41,844 bases of DNA from Bacteroidales bacterium (GCA_016929955.1 JAFGHU010000059.1:1-41844); one strand, 5' to 3'. Shown: positions 1 through 10,131, counted from the first letter of the stretch. Numbers and translations are program-made. The notes: a model not told the origin generated them from the sequence alone.

Positions 1-63
1 TTCATCATCTCCGTTTCTTAAACCTTCTATTAGTTCTTCGTCGTTATATGTTTTCTTTTTCAC
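1..63 (-). CDS. RNA polymerase ECF-type sigma factor, N-terminal fragment (truncated by window edge)
   Basis: Minus-strand reading from a GTG at 63: MKKKTYNDEELIEGLRNGDDE..., open to the edge, with an in-frame TGA upstream. 'ELIEGLRNGD' resembles the N-terminus of Bacteroidota sigma-70 region 2 proteins. Only 21 aa are visible. Confidence 0.45.
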   Translation of the reverse strand, partial: MKKKTYNDEELIEGLRNGDDE

Positions 64-138
64 TCTATTAATGGTTGATTTTCACAAAACATTACCCAAA
101 AATCTCAATTATTTTTCAACTATTTTTTATGCCATTGA

Positions 139-1239
139 TTATCTGGTAGTTGTATTAACCATTTTTTTAACAAAATCGACATAAATTGGCAGATGATCGC
201 TAAAACCTCTATGATATTTCATCCCTTTATAGGTCCGAAACGGCATGTTTCCTAAAAAATGGTCATCTTTTTCCAATAAAAAATCAGCATTAAATATTTG
301 AGCTTCTCCAATTACAAATATACTTTTATCTTGTAAAAATAAAACGGGAGAGACCATTATTTGATCTAATATCCCCCACTCGCCTTTAAATTTGTTTGTT
401 CCTATAGCTCTATTATCCTCTGTCATCATATTTATTAGGCGACAAGTATGTGGATCTTTTCCTGCATTCAAAACTTCTTTAATACTTTTATTTGAAGGAT
501 AATCGTTAAAATCGCCCATAACTACAATGGCGGCATTTGGGTTTATTTTTTTTAATTCATCAATTTTATTTGCAAGTTGTTGAGCCACATACAATCTTTT
601 AGGCTCTGAAGCAAGCTCACCACCATAGCGCGAAGGCCAATGGTTAACAAAAATATGCAGTGTATCCTGATTATAGGCTAGCGCATGCACATACAATATA
701 TCTCGGGTTTTTATTTCCGGCGCAAAGGGAAAACGAATGCGGATGAGCTCATGATTCAAAACCTGAATTATTTTTGGATTAAATAGCAACGCAACATCTA
801 TTCCTCTTCTGTCTGGCGAGTCTTCATGAAGAATTCGATAATCGTATTTGGCAAAGGGCGTTTTATAAGCCAATTGTTTCAATACAAAGCGATTTTCTAC
901 TTCGGCAAGCCCAATTATCGCAGGCGGTTCCCAAGAGCCAACAGCCATAATGGTTTTATAAATATGATTCCTTTTTTCCAAAAATCGTTTGTAATTCCAA
1001 TTCCGAATTCCATGAGGCGTAAACTCCTCATCGTTGCTCAAGCTATCATCTAAAACATCGAAGTAATTTTCCACATTATAAAACATCAGCCTAAAGTTTT
1101 GCGGCGTACTTTCTTCTTCCGACGATTTATTTTGTCCGAAAATAGCGGGTGATAAAAAGAGAAATATAAGAAGGAGAGCTTGTGTTTTTCTTTGATGAAT
1201 ACTAAAATTTTTACCCATAACTTTAAGGAGCTTATACAC
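139..1239 (-). CDS. Endonuclease/exonuclease/phosphatase family protein, secreted
   Basis: ORF 366 aa; 'MFYNVENYFD', 'GLAEVENRFVL', 'NHWPSRYGG', 'VVMGDFNDYP', 'GFSDHLPIYVDF' motifs; N-terminal hydrophobic signal. Confidence 0.88.
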   Translation of the reverse strand: MYKLLKVMGKNFSIHQRKTQALLLIFLFLSPAIFGQNKSSEEESTPQNFRLMFYNVENYFDVLDDSLSNDEEFTPHGIRNWNYKRFLEKRNHIYKTIMAVGSWEPPAIIGLAEVENRFVLKQLAYKTPFAKYDYRILHEDSPDRRGIDVALLFNPKIIQVLNHELIRIRFPFAPEIKTRDILYVHALAYNQDTLHIFVNHWPSRYGGELASEPKRLYVAQQLANKIDELKKINPNAAIVVMGDFNDYPSNKSIKEVLNAGKDPHTCRLINMMTEDNRAIGTNKFKGEWGILDQIMVSPVLFLQDKSIFVIGEAQIFNADFLLEKDDHFLGNMPFRTYKGMKYHRGFSDHLPIYVDFVKKMVNTTTR

Positions 1240-1245
1240 TTGTTC

Positions 1246-2469
1246 TTAATGTAAAAGAGCCAAAAGAAGATCTAAATCGCGGTAAGCTAAATCAAAAGCT
1301 TCACCAATTTCTTTATCTGTGATTACTCCATTGTATAAATAAACTCCGGAACGAAATCCGTTATCACTTAATAACAATTGATCAACGCCTCCTGATTCGG
1401 CAATCTGCAAAATAACGGGCATAAAGAAATTGGATAATGCCTGACTTGCTGTTCGAGGAACACCCGATGCAATGTTTGGAACACAATAATGAGTAACCCC
1501 AAACTCTTGATATACAGGCTTATTATGCGTAGTTAGTTTTGATGTTTCAAACAATCCGCCTTCATCAATACTTACATCAATAATAACGGCTCCTTTTTTC
1601 ATTTTCTGAATCATATAGGCCGGAACCCTAAACGAAGGCGTTCCTTTTCGTTTTCGCATGGCACCCAAAACCACATCGGCTGTTTTTAAAGCTTCTTCTA
1701 AATTTTTAGGCTGCAATACCGAGGTAAAAATCTTACTTTGAATATTGCTTTGCAATCGCCGCAAACGATACACCGAATTATCAAAAACTTTAACGCTAGC
1801 GCCCATCCCAATCGCTGACTTGGCCGCATTTTCACTGACTGTACCGGCACCAATAATAACCACTTCGGTGGGTTTTAAGCCCGGAATTCCGCCCAGCATA
1901 CTCCCATTTCCGTATTTATGATGTGCCAGGTATTTAGCAGCAATATGTAATGATGAATTCCCTACAATTTCGCCCATCGAGCGAATAATGGGATAAGAAC
2001 CGGTATTGTCTTTTATCTTCTCGAAAGCAAATGCAGTAATTTTATGCTCAGCTAATTGCGTAAAGTATGTTTTGTCTCTTGATAATAAGGATAAAGTCGT
2101 TAAAAGCGTTTGGTTTTTCCCAAGAGCTTCGATCTCTGTTGTGCTTAGGGCAGAAACTTTCAAGATTAGGCCTGCTTTTAACAACTCTTCTTTGTTTTCA
2201 ATAATAAAAGCGCCTTCGTCGCTATAATGCACATCTTCGTATTGCGAAGCAATTCCCGCACCTTTTTCTACCAATATTTTATGCCCATTCTGAACCAATA
2301 AGCCAACAGCCTCCGGACTAAGACAAACTCTACGCTCTGCCTCATCGTCTTCCTTTAATATCGCAATTGTCAGGCTTGCTTTTTTGGGTGAAAAAGCCAA
2401 TTTTTCTTCTTTTGGAATTAACTGCGATGAAAGCGAATAATTGGAAATATTTTTTTCATTAGCAACCAT
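1246..2469 (-). CDS. ald: Alanine dehydrogenase
   Basis: ORF 407 aa; 'ERRVCLSPEAVGLLVQNGHKILVEKGAG', NAD-binding 'VVIIGAGTVSENAAKSAIGMGASVKVFD', 'GVPRTASQALSN'. Confidence 0.85.
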   Translation of the reverse strand: MVANEKNISNYSLSSQLIPKEEKLAFSPKKASLTIAILKEDDEAERRVCLSPEAVGLLVQNGHKILVEKGAGIASQYEDVHYSDEGAFIIENKEELLKAGLILKVSALSTTEIEALGKNQTLLTTLSLLSRDKTYFTQLAEHKITAFAFEKIKDNTGSYPIIRSMGEIVGNSSLHIAAKYLAHHKYGNGSMLGGIPGLKPTEVVIIGAGTVSENAAKSAIGMGASVKVFDNSVYRLRRLQSNIQSKIFTSVLQPKNLEEALKTADVVLGAMRKRKGTPSFRVPAYMIQKMKKGAVIIDVSIDEGGLFETSKLTTHNKPVYQEFGVTHYCVPNIASGVPRTASQALSNFFMPVILQIAESGGVDQLLLSDNGFRSGVYLYNGVITDKEIGEAFDLAYRDLDLLLALLH

Positions 2470-2492
2470 ATATTAAAACCTTTGCTCTGAAG

Positions 2493-2918
2493 TTACACTT
2501 CCCAATAGATGGTACGCAACTCCGTATTGTCTTCTGAATGAATGTTCACGTATACGCAATTATCCGGTAAAAGGTTTTCAATTTTTTCAGGCCATTCAAT
2601 CAGGCATAAATAACCACTCTCAATATATTCCTGAAACCCAATATCAATGGCTTCCTGCAACGTGTTTAAGCGATAAAAATCGAAATGAAAGATGGGATCA
2701 CCTTTCGGATTTTCATATTCATTTACGATAGCAAAAGTTGGAGAATTCACAACGTTTTCAACGCCTAAAGCCGCACAAATGACTTTAATAAAAGTGGTTT
2801 TACCGGCTCCCATCGATCCATTAAAAGCAAATACATTTGCCTTTCCCATCAATTCAATCAATGCTTCCGCTACTTTGGGGAGTTCTTTTGTAGATTGAAT
2901 TGTAAACGATTTTTTCAT
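2493..2918 (-). CDS. tsaE: tRNA threonylcarbamoyladenosine biosynthesis ATPase TsaE
   Basis: ORF 141 aa; Walker A 'GSMGAGKTTFIK', 'NSPTFAIVNEY', 'HFDFYRL', 'LIEWPEK'. Confidence 0.93.
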   Translation of the reverse strand: MKKSFTIQSTKELPKVAEALIELMGKANVFAFNGSMGAGKTTFIKVICAALGVENVVNSPTFAIVNEYENPKGDPIFHFDFYRLNTLQEAIDIGFQEYIESGYLCLIEWPEKIENLLPDNCVYVNIHSEDNTELRTIYWEV

Positions 2919-3017
2919 CTGATTCTTCTTATTTTTTTATCACTAAACACTTCTTTTTGACTATTCATTGCCCGCTTTTTTTACAACATCTAGCGGCAAA
3001 AATAAAGGAATTTGTCA

Positions 3018-4571
3018 TTATCTTGCCTTTAAATAGACAAAGGGGATAAGCATTTCTTCTAATGAAATTCCACCATGTTGAAAGGTATTCTTATAATGCG
3101 CAGCATAATAATTGTAATTGTTTTTATAGGCCAAAAAATCGGCTTGACGTGCGAAAATAAAGCTGGAGCTAATCTGCTGCTTTGGAAGATGGATTTCGTG
3201 CGGATTTCGAATTTCAAATACTTCTTTGGGGTTATACGCCAAATTTTTACCCGTTTTATAACGTAGATTCACACTAGTAGCTTTGTCGCCAACGATTTGA
3301 ACGGGATTTTTCACACGAATTGATCCATGATCAGTTGTTATCATAACATCCACTCCTTTATTCGACAAATATTTAAGCATATCAAAAAGCGGCGAATGCT
3401 CAAACCAAGAACGTGTAATAGATCGATAGGCCGATTCGTCTTCAGCTAGTTCTCTTATAATTTCGATATCTGTACGTGCGTGCGACAACATATCAACAAA
3501 ATTGTAAACGATCACATTCAACTGCTTGTTTAATAAATCGGAAAATTTATCGAGCAATCGCTTTGCAAAATCCATATTTAACACTTTATGATAGGAAAAA
3601 GATACCGACTTAGACCAGCGAGCCAATTGTTTTTCCAGCAACGCTTCTTCAAAATTATTTTTGCCTTGAGCTTCGGTTTCGTCTACCCAAAATTCGGGCA
3701 ACTTTTTTTGGATCTCCAGTGGCATCATACCGGCAAAAAGAGCATTTCGGGCATACTGGGTAGCCGTTGGTAAAATACTGCAGTAGAGCTCTTCTTTATC
3801 GCTATAGAAATAAGATTCCAATAGCGGCTCGATACTCTTCCACTGATCGTAGCGAAGATTATCAATAACAAAAAGAAAAAGCGGTTTATCTGCTTTTAGC
3901 GCAGGAAAAACCTTCTTTTTCAATAATTCATTCGAAAACAGAGGAATGTCCTTATTATCCGCATTTTGCCAATCGCTATAATTACGACTTACATATTTTC
4001 CGAACATCGCATTCGCTTCTTCTTTTTGCTGCATCAATATTTCCAACATCCCCTCATCGTTCGACGAATCCAGGTTCAGCTCCCATTGCACCAATTTTTT
4101 ATAAATCGCTTCCCAATCCTTGTAATCCACAGCATCGGATAATTCCATACTGATATTTCTGAATTCTTGTTGATAAGCGCTAATTGTTTTTTCAGAGACT
4201 AACTTTTTTGTCTCCAGATTTTTTTTGAGCGACAAAAGTATTTGATTGGGTTTTACCGGTTTAATTAAATAATCGGCAATATTAGAACCTATGGCATCTT
4301 CCATAATCGATTCTTCCTCGCTCTTTGTAATCATAACTACGGGCAATTGGGGGCGACTCTTTTTAATCCTTTCTAAGGTTTCGATTCCGGACAGTCCGGG
4401 CATATTTTCATCTAAAAAAACAATATCAAAACGCTCATTCTCTATCAGTTCGATAGCGTCCATACCATTATTCGAAGCCATCACAGTATAGCCTTTTTGT
4501 TCGAGAAACAAAATATGCGGTTTTAAAATTTCAATCTCATCGTCTACCCACAGAATTTTTGTTTGTTTCAT
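3018..4571 (-). CDS. porX: Response regulator with PglZ/alkaline-phosphatase-like domain, PorX-type (type IX secretion regulator)
   Basis: Receiver domain 'ILWVDDEIEILKPHILFLEQKGY...DIVFLDENMPGLSGIETL...KPVKPNQIL' followed by a PglZ domain ('LFVIDNLRYDQWKSIEPLL', 'ITTDHGSIRVKNP', 'FQHGGISLEEMLIPFV'). ATG at 4571 (MKQTK) preferred over 4580. Confidence 0.9.
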   Translation of the reverse strand: MKQTKILWVDDEIEILKPHILFLEQKGYTVMASNNGMDAIELIENERFDIVFLDENMPGLSGIETLERIKKSRPQLPVVMITKSEEESIMEDAIGSNIADYLIKPVKPNQILLSLKKNLETKKLVSEKTISAYQQEFRNISMELSDAVDYKDWEAIYKKLVQWELNLDSSNDEGMLEILMQQKEEANAMFGKYVSRNYSDWQNADNKDIPLFSNELLKKKVFPALKADKPLFLFVIDNLRYDQWKSIEPLLESYFYSDKEELYCSILPTATQYARNALFAGMMPLEIQKKLPEFWVDETEAQGKNNFEEALLEKQLARWSKSVSFSYHKVLNMDFAKRLLDKFSDLLNKQLNVIVYNFVDMLSHARTDIEIIRELAEDESAYRSITRSWFEHSPLFDMLKYLSNKGVDVMITTDHGSIRVKNPVQIVGDKATSVNLRYKTGKNLAYNPKEVFEIRNPHEIHLPKQQISSSFIFARQADFLAYKNNYNYYAAHYKNTFQHGGISLEEMLIPFVYLKAR

Positions 4572-4709
4572 CCTCTCCAATTTGTTTTTTTATTCTTCAT
4601 TATAAAACTGCTCTTGCCAGGCTCTTTTTTATGCGATTGCAAGTTACACTTTCTTGGACGAACCAAAATTGAGTGTGCCTGTTAATCTTTGTTAATTCAA
4701 TTTCCCGAA

Positions 4710-4744
4710 CAAAACTAAAGATTTAAATGCAAAATTTACGCAAA
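4710..4744 (-). promoter_or_regulatory. Putative porX promoter
   Basis: Minus strand TTTG (4744-4741), 23-bp gap, TAGTTTTG (4717-4710); implies a ~130-nt 5' UTR before the ATG at 4571. Confidence 0.4.
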
Positions 4745-4905
4745 GATGCGGAACGAACTAGTACTCAAGGCATTTTAGAAATCGAACTGCAAAAGAAAAT
4801 AAAGCGGCAATGCCTTGATTCAAACTGTTTAAATATCAAATATTTCGTTAATTATCCGAGCAATTCAGCTCAATTTAGTAGCTTTGCCGCGAGTTTGAAT
4901 TTATT

Positions 4906-6147
4906 ATGCAGCATCAGGAAACAAACAAACGTAAGATTTTTAACGATCCTGTTTATGGATTTATTTCCATACCTAATCCGCTTGTGTTTGATTTAATAGA
5001 ACATCCTTATTTTCAACGACTTAGAAGAATAAAACAATTAGGACTAACCCATTTGGTTTATCCCGGAGCTATGCATTCTCGTTTTCAGCATTCTATGGGA
5101 GCACTTTTTTTGATGGATCATGCTTTACATACCTTACGCGAAAAAGGAATTTCCATTTCAGAAGAAGAGCAAACGGCTGTTTTAATTGCTATTTTGCTGC
5201 ACGATATTGGCCATGGCCCTTATTCTCATACTTTAGAAGGCGTTTTAATTAAAGGCATTACGCACGAAGAGATAAGCAATCATCTGTTCGACCTTTTAAA
5301 TAAAACATTCGACGGAAAATTAAGCTTGTCTATTGCCATCTACCGCAACGAATATCATCGAAGTTTTTTTCATCAACTGGTAAGCAGCCAGCTCGATATG
5401 GATCGTTTGGATTATATTCGACGAGATAGCTTTTTTACAGGTGTTTCGGAAGGTGTAATTGGCACTGAGCGACTGATAAAAATGCTCAATGTGGTCGACG
5501 ATAAAATTGTTGTTGAGGAAAAAGGGATTTATTCGGTCGAGAAATTTCTTGTGGCTCGGCGACTGATGTATTGGCAAGTTTATTTACACAAAACCGTAAT
5601 TGTTGCTGAGCAACTCTTAATACAGATAATTGAACGTGCCAAATCCCTTGCAAAAGAAGGTATTCCTCTTTTTGGTTCTCCTGCATTTCAATTCTTTATC
5701 ACTCAGCAACCGGATAAGAAAACTTTTTTTTCAAATGCAGATGTTTTAAGCCATTTTGCAGAATTAGACGATTTTGATGTTATGGGTGCGATTAAAGTTT
5801 GGACAAAACATCCCGACAAAAGCTTATCCCTGTTAAGTCGGATGCTTATCCATAGAAATTTACCAAAAATCAGAATTGAAAAAGAGAAATCCAACGAAGA
5901 CGAAATCATTAAAAACAAAACAGCCGTCGCTGCTCAATACGGCATTCCTTATAATGAAACCGGACATTTTGTAGTAACAGGTACAGTTAGCAACCGCGCT
6001 TATAATATTGAGCACGAAGGCATATTTATTGCTTCAAAAAATGGCGTTTTAACGGATATTGCAACTGCATCGGATAATTTTAATGTCCGAACGCTATCCA
6101 AACCGGTAAAAAAATATTTCTTTATTTCTCCCGGAATATTAAAATAG
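4906..6147 (+). CDS. HD-domain phosphohydrolase family protein
   Basis: ORF 413 aa; 'IKQLGLTHLVYPGAMHSRFQHSMGA', 'LLHDIGHGPYSHTLE', 'SSQLDMDRLDYIRRDSFFTGV'. Confidence 0.9.
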   Translation: MQHQETNKRKIFNDPVYGFISIPNPLVFDLIEHPYFQRLRRIKQLGLTHLVYPGAMHSRFQHSMGALFLMDHALHTLREKGISISEEEQTAVLIAILLHDIGHGPYSHTLEGVLIKGITHEEISNHLFDLLNKTFDGKLSLSIAIYRNEYHRSFFHQLVSSQLDMDRLDYIRRDSFFTGVSEGVIGTERLIKMLNVVDDKIVVEEKGIYSVEKFLVARRLMYWQVYLHKTVIVAEQLLIQIIERAKSLAKEGIPLFGSPAFQFFITQQPDKKTFFSNADVLSHFAELDDFDVMGAIKVWTKHPDKSLSLLSRMLIHRNLPKIRIEKEKSNEDEIIKNKTAVAAQYGIPYNETGHFVVTGTVSNRAYNIEHEGIFIASKNGVLTDIATASDNFNVRTLSKPVKKYFFISPGILK

Positions 6148-6172
6148 CTAATCGATAATTAGATTAAAAACA

Positions 6173-7207
6173 TTGATAACCATGATATTTACTGCAGATC
6201 AAATTGCAAAAGCCTTAAATGGAAAAGTAGAAGGCGATAAAAATACAGAAGTTCAAACGCTTTCAAAAATTGAGGAAGGAATAGCAGGCTCGCTGAGTTT
6301 TTTAGCCAATCCAAAATATACTCCGTTTATATATGAAACCAAAGCCAGCATTGTAATTGTTAATGATGATTTTAAAGCTTCAAAGGCAATAAATTGTACA
6401 CTTATCCGTGTTAAAGATGCCTATTCAGCATTTTCACAATTACTTGAAATGTATAATCAAGTAAAAATGAATAAAACCGGAATTTCTAAGCAAGCAGCAA
6501 TAGCAGAAACAGCAAAAATTGGCGAAAATGTGTATATAGGAGAATTTGTTGTTATTGGTGATAATGCCGTAATTGCCGACCATGCAAAGCTTTATCCGCA
6601 AACCTATGTTGGCGAGAATTGTAAAATAGGCGAAAACACCACGCTTTTTGCCGGTGTTAAAATCTATTCCGACTGTGTGATAGGCAAGAACTGTACGCTT
6701 CATGCAGGTGCAGTAATTGGTTCTGACGGATTTGGTTTTGCTCCACAAGTCGATAAGAATTATAAAAAAGTAGCTCAAATCGGGAATGTTATTATCGAAG
6801 ACAACGTTGAAATTGGAGCAAATACTACCATCGACAGAGCAACATTAGGATCGACACGGATTAGAAATGGAGTTAAACTTGATAATTTGATTCAAGTTGC
6901 ACACAATGTAGAAATTGGAGAAAACACCGTAATAGCAGCACAAACTGGCATTTCCGGATCAACAAAAATTGGCAAAAACTGTATGCTTGGCGGTCAGGTT
7001 GGTTTAGGCGGCCATATTAACATTGGTGATGATGTTAAAATTGGTGCACAATCAGGTATTATCAGCAATATTAAAGACGGACAAACCATACTTGGCTCAC
7101 CAGCTATCGATGTAAGCAATTTTATTAGATCGTCGATTTATTTTAAAAAATTACCCGAATTAGCCAGGAAAATTAGTGCGCTAGAGAAAAAGCTCACCGA
7201 CAACTAA
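6173..7207 (+). CDS. lpxD: UDP-3-O-(3-hydroxymyristoyl)glucosamine N-acyltransferase LpxD
   Basis: ORF 344 aa; left-handed beta-helix hexapeptides; 'IGSDGFGFAPQ', 'IEDNVEIGANTTIDRATLGSTRI', 'VQVAHNVEIGENT'-type motif. A second ATG at 6182 is possible. Confidence 0.94.
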   Translation: MITMIFTADQIAKALNGKVEGDKNTEVQTLSKIEEGIAGSLSFLANPKYTPFIYETKASIVIVNDDFKASKAINCTLIRVKDAYSAFSQLLEMYNQVKMNKTGISKQAAIAETAKIGENVYIGEFVVIGDNAVIADHAKLYPQTYVGENCKIGENTTLFAGVKIYSDCVIGKNCTLHAGAVIGSDGFGFAPQVDKNYKKVAQIGNVIIEDNVEIGANTTIDRATLGSTRIRNGVKLDNLIQVAHNVEIGENTVIAAQTGISGSTKIGKNCMLGGQVGLGGHINIGDDVKIGAQSGIISNIKDGQTILGSPAIDVSNFIRSSIYFKKLPELARKISALEKKLTDN

Positions 7208-7211
7208 AGCT

Positions 7212-7245
7212 TTGTTTTTTTGTATTTTATATTTTAATACATTTG
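7212..7245 (+). promoter_or_regulatory. Promoter for lpxC-fabZ/lpxA/efp
   Basis: TTG (7212-7214), 23-bp gap, TACATTTG (7238-7245), 69 nt before the ATG at 7315. Confidence 0.5.
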
Positions 7246-7314
7246 CACTCGAAAACAAACTAACCGTTAATCGTTTAATTTTAATTATTTTACACCAATT
7301 AAGCTTTTGATTTG

Positions 7315-8712
7315 ATGGCAAAATTAAAACAAAGAACACTTAATAAAGAAACTCAAATTTCGGGCGTCGGATTGCATACCGGGGTTAACACAACTATAAA
7401 GTTTAAACCTGCAGCCGTTAATTACGGGTTTCGATTTGTACGTACCGACCTGAAAGACAAACCTATTTTAAAAGCAGACGCCAAAAATGTAATAGACACT
7501 TCGCGCGGAACTACTATAGAACAAAGTGGCGCCAGAATGTATACTATTGAGCATGTGCTTGCTGCTTTGGTGGGGCTCCAGATTGATAATGTATTGATGG
7601 AAGTTGATGGCCCCGAAATTCCAATATTGGATGGCAGCTCCAAATTATTTGTCGATCTTTTTGAAGAAGCCGGAATAATTGAGCAAGATGCGGATCGAAA
7701 TTATTTTGAGCTTAACGAAACAGTTACTTATAAAAACGAAGAAAAAGGAGTGGAATTTATTGCCATTCCATCAGATACTTACCGTTTAAGTGTAATGGTT
7801 GATTACGGTTCCGAAGTTTTAGGAACACAATATGCCGAAATCAATGCCATAGAAGATTTTAAAAAAGAAATATCCGGCTCCAAAACATTTGCCTTCTTGC
7901 ACGAATTGGAATTCTTGTTTAAGCAGGGTTTAATAAAAGGAGGCGATTTAAATAATGCACTGGTTTTTGTAGAAAATCCTGTATCGCAAGATGAATTAGA
8001 CAGAATGGCTAATGCTTTCGGTAAGCCCAAAGTTGCAGTAACCCATAAAGGCTACTTAAACAATGTTGAATTAACCTTTAATAACGAACCTGCGCGTCAT
8101 AAATTATTAGATGTTATAGGCGATTTGGCCTTAGTTGGGCAACCGATTAAAGCCCATATTATTGCAAAAAAGCCCGGACACTTTAACAATGTTGAGTTTG
8201 CCAAACTTTTGCAACAAGCTGCTGTTAAATCAGAAAAACTAAAAGAAACACCGATCTTTGATGCAGCCTTTAAACCCGTTTATGATATCAATGATATTAT
8301 GAAATTACTCCCTCACCGACCTCCTTTTTTATTGGTCGATCGCATTTTGCAAATTTCTGAAAATGGGGTAATTGGGTCGAAGAATGTAACAATGAACGAA
8401 TCGTTTTTTATTGGCCACTTTCCCGAAGAGCCAGTAATGCCTGGCGTTTTACAAATAGAAGCTATGGCACAAACCGGAGGTATTTTGGTGTTAAGTACTG
8501 TGCCCGACCCTGAAAATTACCTAACTTATTTTATGAAGATAGATAATGTAAAATTCAGAAACAAAGTCGTTCCGGGCGATACCCTTTTCTTTAAACTAAA
8601 TCTGATTTCTCCTATACGAAGAGGAATTTGTCAGATGAGAGGGATTGCCTATGTTGGAAATAAAATTGTAATGGAAGCCGAAATGATGGCGCAGATTACC
8701 AAGAAAAATTAA
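7315..8712 (+). CDS. lpxC: Bifunctional UDP-3-O-acyl-N-acetylglucosamine deacetylase / 3-hydroxyacyl-ACP dehydratase (LpxC-FabZ fusion)
   Basis: N-terminal LpxC ('QISGVGLHTGVN', 'TIEHVLAALVGL', 'HKLLDVIGDLALVG'); C-terminal FabZ ('LLPHRPPFLLVDRI', 'FFIGHFPEEPVMPGVLQIEAMAQTGG'). ATG at 7315, not the TTG at 7312. Confidence 0.95.
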   Translation: MAKLKQRTLNKETQISGVGLHTGVNTTIKFKPAAVNYGFRFVRTDLKDKPILKADAKNVIDTSRGTTIEQSGARMYTIEHVLAALVGLQIDNVLMEVDGPEIPILDGSSKLFVDLFEEAGIIEQDADRNYFELNETVTYKNEEKGVEFIAIPSDTYRLSVMVDYGSEVLGTQYAEINAIEDFKKEISGSKTFAFLHELEFLFKQGLIKGGDLNNALVFVENPVSQDELDRMANAFGKPKVAVTHKGYLNNVELTFNNEPARHKLLDVIGDLALVGQPIKAHIIAKKPGHFNNVEFAKLLQQAAVKSEKLKETPIFDAAFKPVYDINDIMKLLPHRPPFLLVDRILQISENGVIGSKNVTMNESFFIGHFPEEPVMPGVLQIEAMAQTGGILVLSTVPDPENYLTYFMKIDNVKFRNKVVPGDTLFFKLNLISPIRRGICQMRGIAYVGNKIVMEAEMMAQITKKN

Positions 8713-8717
8713 ACAAA

Positions 8718-9500
8718 ATGAATCAACCCTTAGCATACGTACATCCTCAAGCCAAAGTGGCTAAAAATGTTGTAATTGAACCTTTTGTTAACATTGAAAA
8801 AAATGTTGAAATTGGAGAAGGCACCTGGATAGGATCAAACGTAACCATTATGGAAGGTGCACGCATCGGAAAAAATTGCAAGATTTTTCCGGGAGCAGTT
8901 ATATCAGCCATTCCACAAGATTTAAAATATGCCGGTGAAGAGACCATTGTAAAAATAGGCGATAATACAACAATACGAGAATTTGTCACCATTAATAAAG
9001 GCACAAAAGCCAATATGGAAACAGTTGTAGGAAACAATTGTTTATTAATGGCTTATGTGCATGTGGCACACGACTGTATCATTGGCGACAATGTGATTTT
9101 GGCCAATGCCACTACACTTGCCGGACATATAGAAATTCACGATTGGGCTATTGTTGGCGGCCTTTCAGCCATCCATCAATTTGTAAAAATCGGGCGGCAT
9201 ACAATGATTTCGGGTGGCGCTTTAGTTGTAAAAGACATTCCTCCCTACACTAAAGCGGGCAGAGAGCCTGTTTCCTACTTAGGAATCAATTCCATCGGTT
9301 TAGGGCGTAGAGGATATACTCAGGATCAGATAAATTACATTCAAGACATCTACCGCGAATTGTATTTGCGAAACAGAAATGTATCGCAAGCTGTACAATA
9401 CATCGAATCAAGTATGCCCTATTCAGCTGAACGCGATGAGATCTTGCTTTTTATCAATAATTCTTCGCGAGGAATAATGAAAGGAATCTTTAAAAAATAA
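8718..9500 (+). CDS. lpxA: Acyl-ACP--UDP-N-acetylglucosamine O-acyltransferase LpxA
   Basis: ORF 260 aa; hexapeptide repeats, 'SAIPQDLKYAGEET', 'NNCLLMAYVHVAHDC', 'GLSAIHQFVKIGRHTMISGG'. Confidence 0.95.
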   Translation: MNQPLAYVHPQAKVAKNVVIEPFVNIEKNVEIGEGTWIGSNVTIMEGARIGKNCKIFPGAVISAIPQDLKYAGEETIVKIGDNTTIREFVTINKGTKANMETVVGNNCLLMAYVHVAHDCIIGDNVILANATTLAGHIEIHDWAIVGGLSAIHQFVKIGRHTMISGGALVVKDIPPYTKAGREPVSYLGINSIGLGRRGYTQDQINYIQDIYRELYLRNRNVSQAVQYIESSMPYSAERDEILLFINNSSRGIMKGIFKK

Positions 9501-9509
9501 TAAAACATA

Positions 9510-10079
9510 ATGGCAAATACCTCAGATTTTAAAAATGGATTAGTAATCGAATTCAATGGCGAATTATTCTCGATAGTTGAATTCCAGCATGTTAAACCAG
9601 GAAAAGGCCCTGCTTTTGTGCGCTCAAAGCTAAAAAATTTAAAAACAGGAAAAGTAATTCCGAATACATTTACCGCCGGTGTAAAAATTAATGTCGAACG
9701 TGTAGAAAGAAGAAGCTATCAGTTTTTATATAGTGAAGGTGAAACCATGCACTTTATGAATAACGAATCGTTTGAACAAACCTATATCGACAGAGCGCTT
9801 ATTGGCAAACCTGCCGACTTTCTTAAAGAAGGCCAATCTGTAGAGATTCTTTTTCATGCCGAAACAGAAACTCCTTTAACTGTAGATTTACCAGCCTATG
9901 TGGTTTTAGAAATTACGTATACAGAACCTGGAGATAAAGGAAATACGGCCACCAATACCTTTAAAGATGCTACCGTAGAAACCGGTGCAACTGTTAAAGT
10001 GCCTTTATTTATTAATACCGGTGAATTAATTAAGGTGGATACCCGCTCAGGAGAATATTCAGAACGCGTAAAAGCTTAA
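9510..10079 (+). CDS. efp: Elongation factor P
   Basis: ORF 189 aa; 'FQHVKPGKGPAFVRSKLKNLKTGKV', 'YVVLEITYTEPGDKGNTATNTFKDATVETGATVKVPLFI'. Confidence 0.97.
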   Translation: MANTSDFKNGLVIEFNGELFSIVEFQHVKPGKGPAFVRSKLKNLKTGKVIPNTFTAGVKINVERVERRSYQFLYSEGETMHFMNNESFEQTYIDRALIGKPADFLKEGQSVEILFHAETETPLTVDLPAYVVLEITYTEPGDKGNTATNTFKDATVETGATVKVPLFINTGELIKVDTRSGEYSERVKA

Positions 10080-10103
10080 TATCAAAAAAGACATTCAGAA
10101 TTT

Positions 10104-10131
10104 AGCAGGAATTTTTTTCCTGCTTTTTTTG
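10104..10131 (+). terminator. Rho-independent terminator downstream of efp
   Basis: AGCAGGAA-ttttt-TTCCTGCT perfect 8-bp stem followed by TTTTTT. Confidence 0.85.

Noticed and set aside
4727-4996. 89-aa plus-strand ORF overlapping the HD gene start
   Set aside because: No recognisable domain; overlaps the promoter region and the well-supported HD CDS in another frame.
9038-9253. 71-aa Cys/His-rich ORF inside lpxA
   Set aside because: Alternative frame within lpxA; Cys/Arg/His-rich composition is a frameshift artefact.
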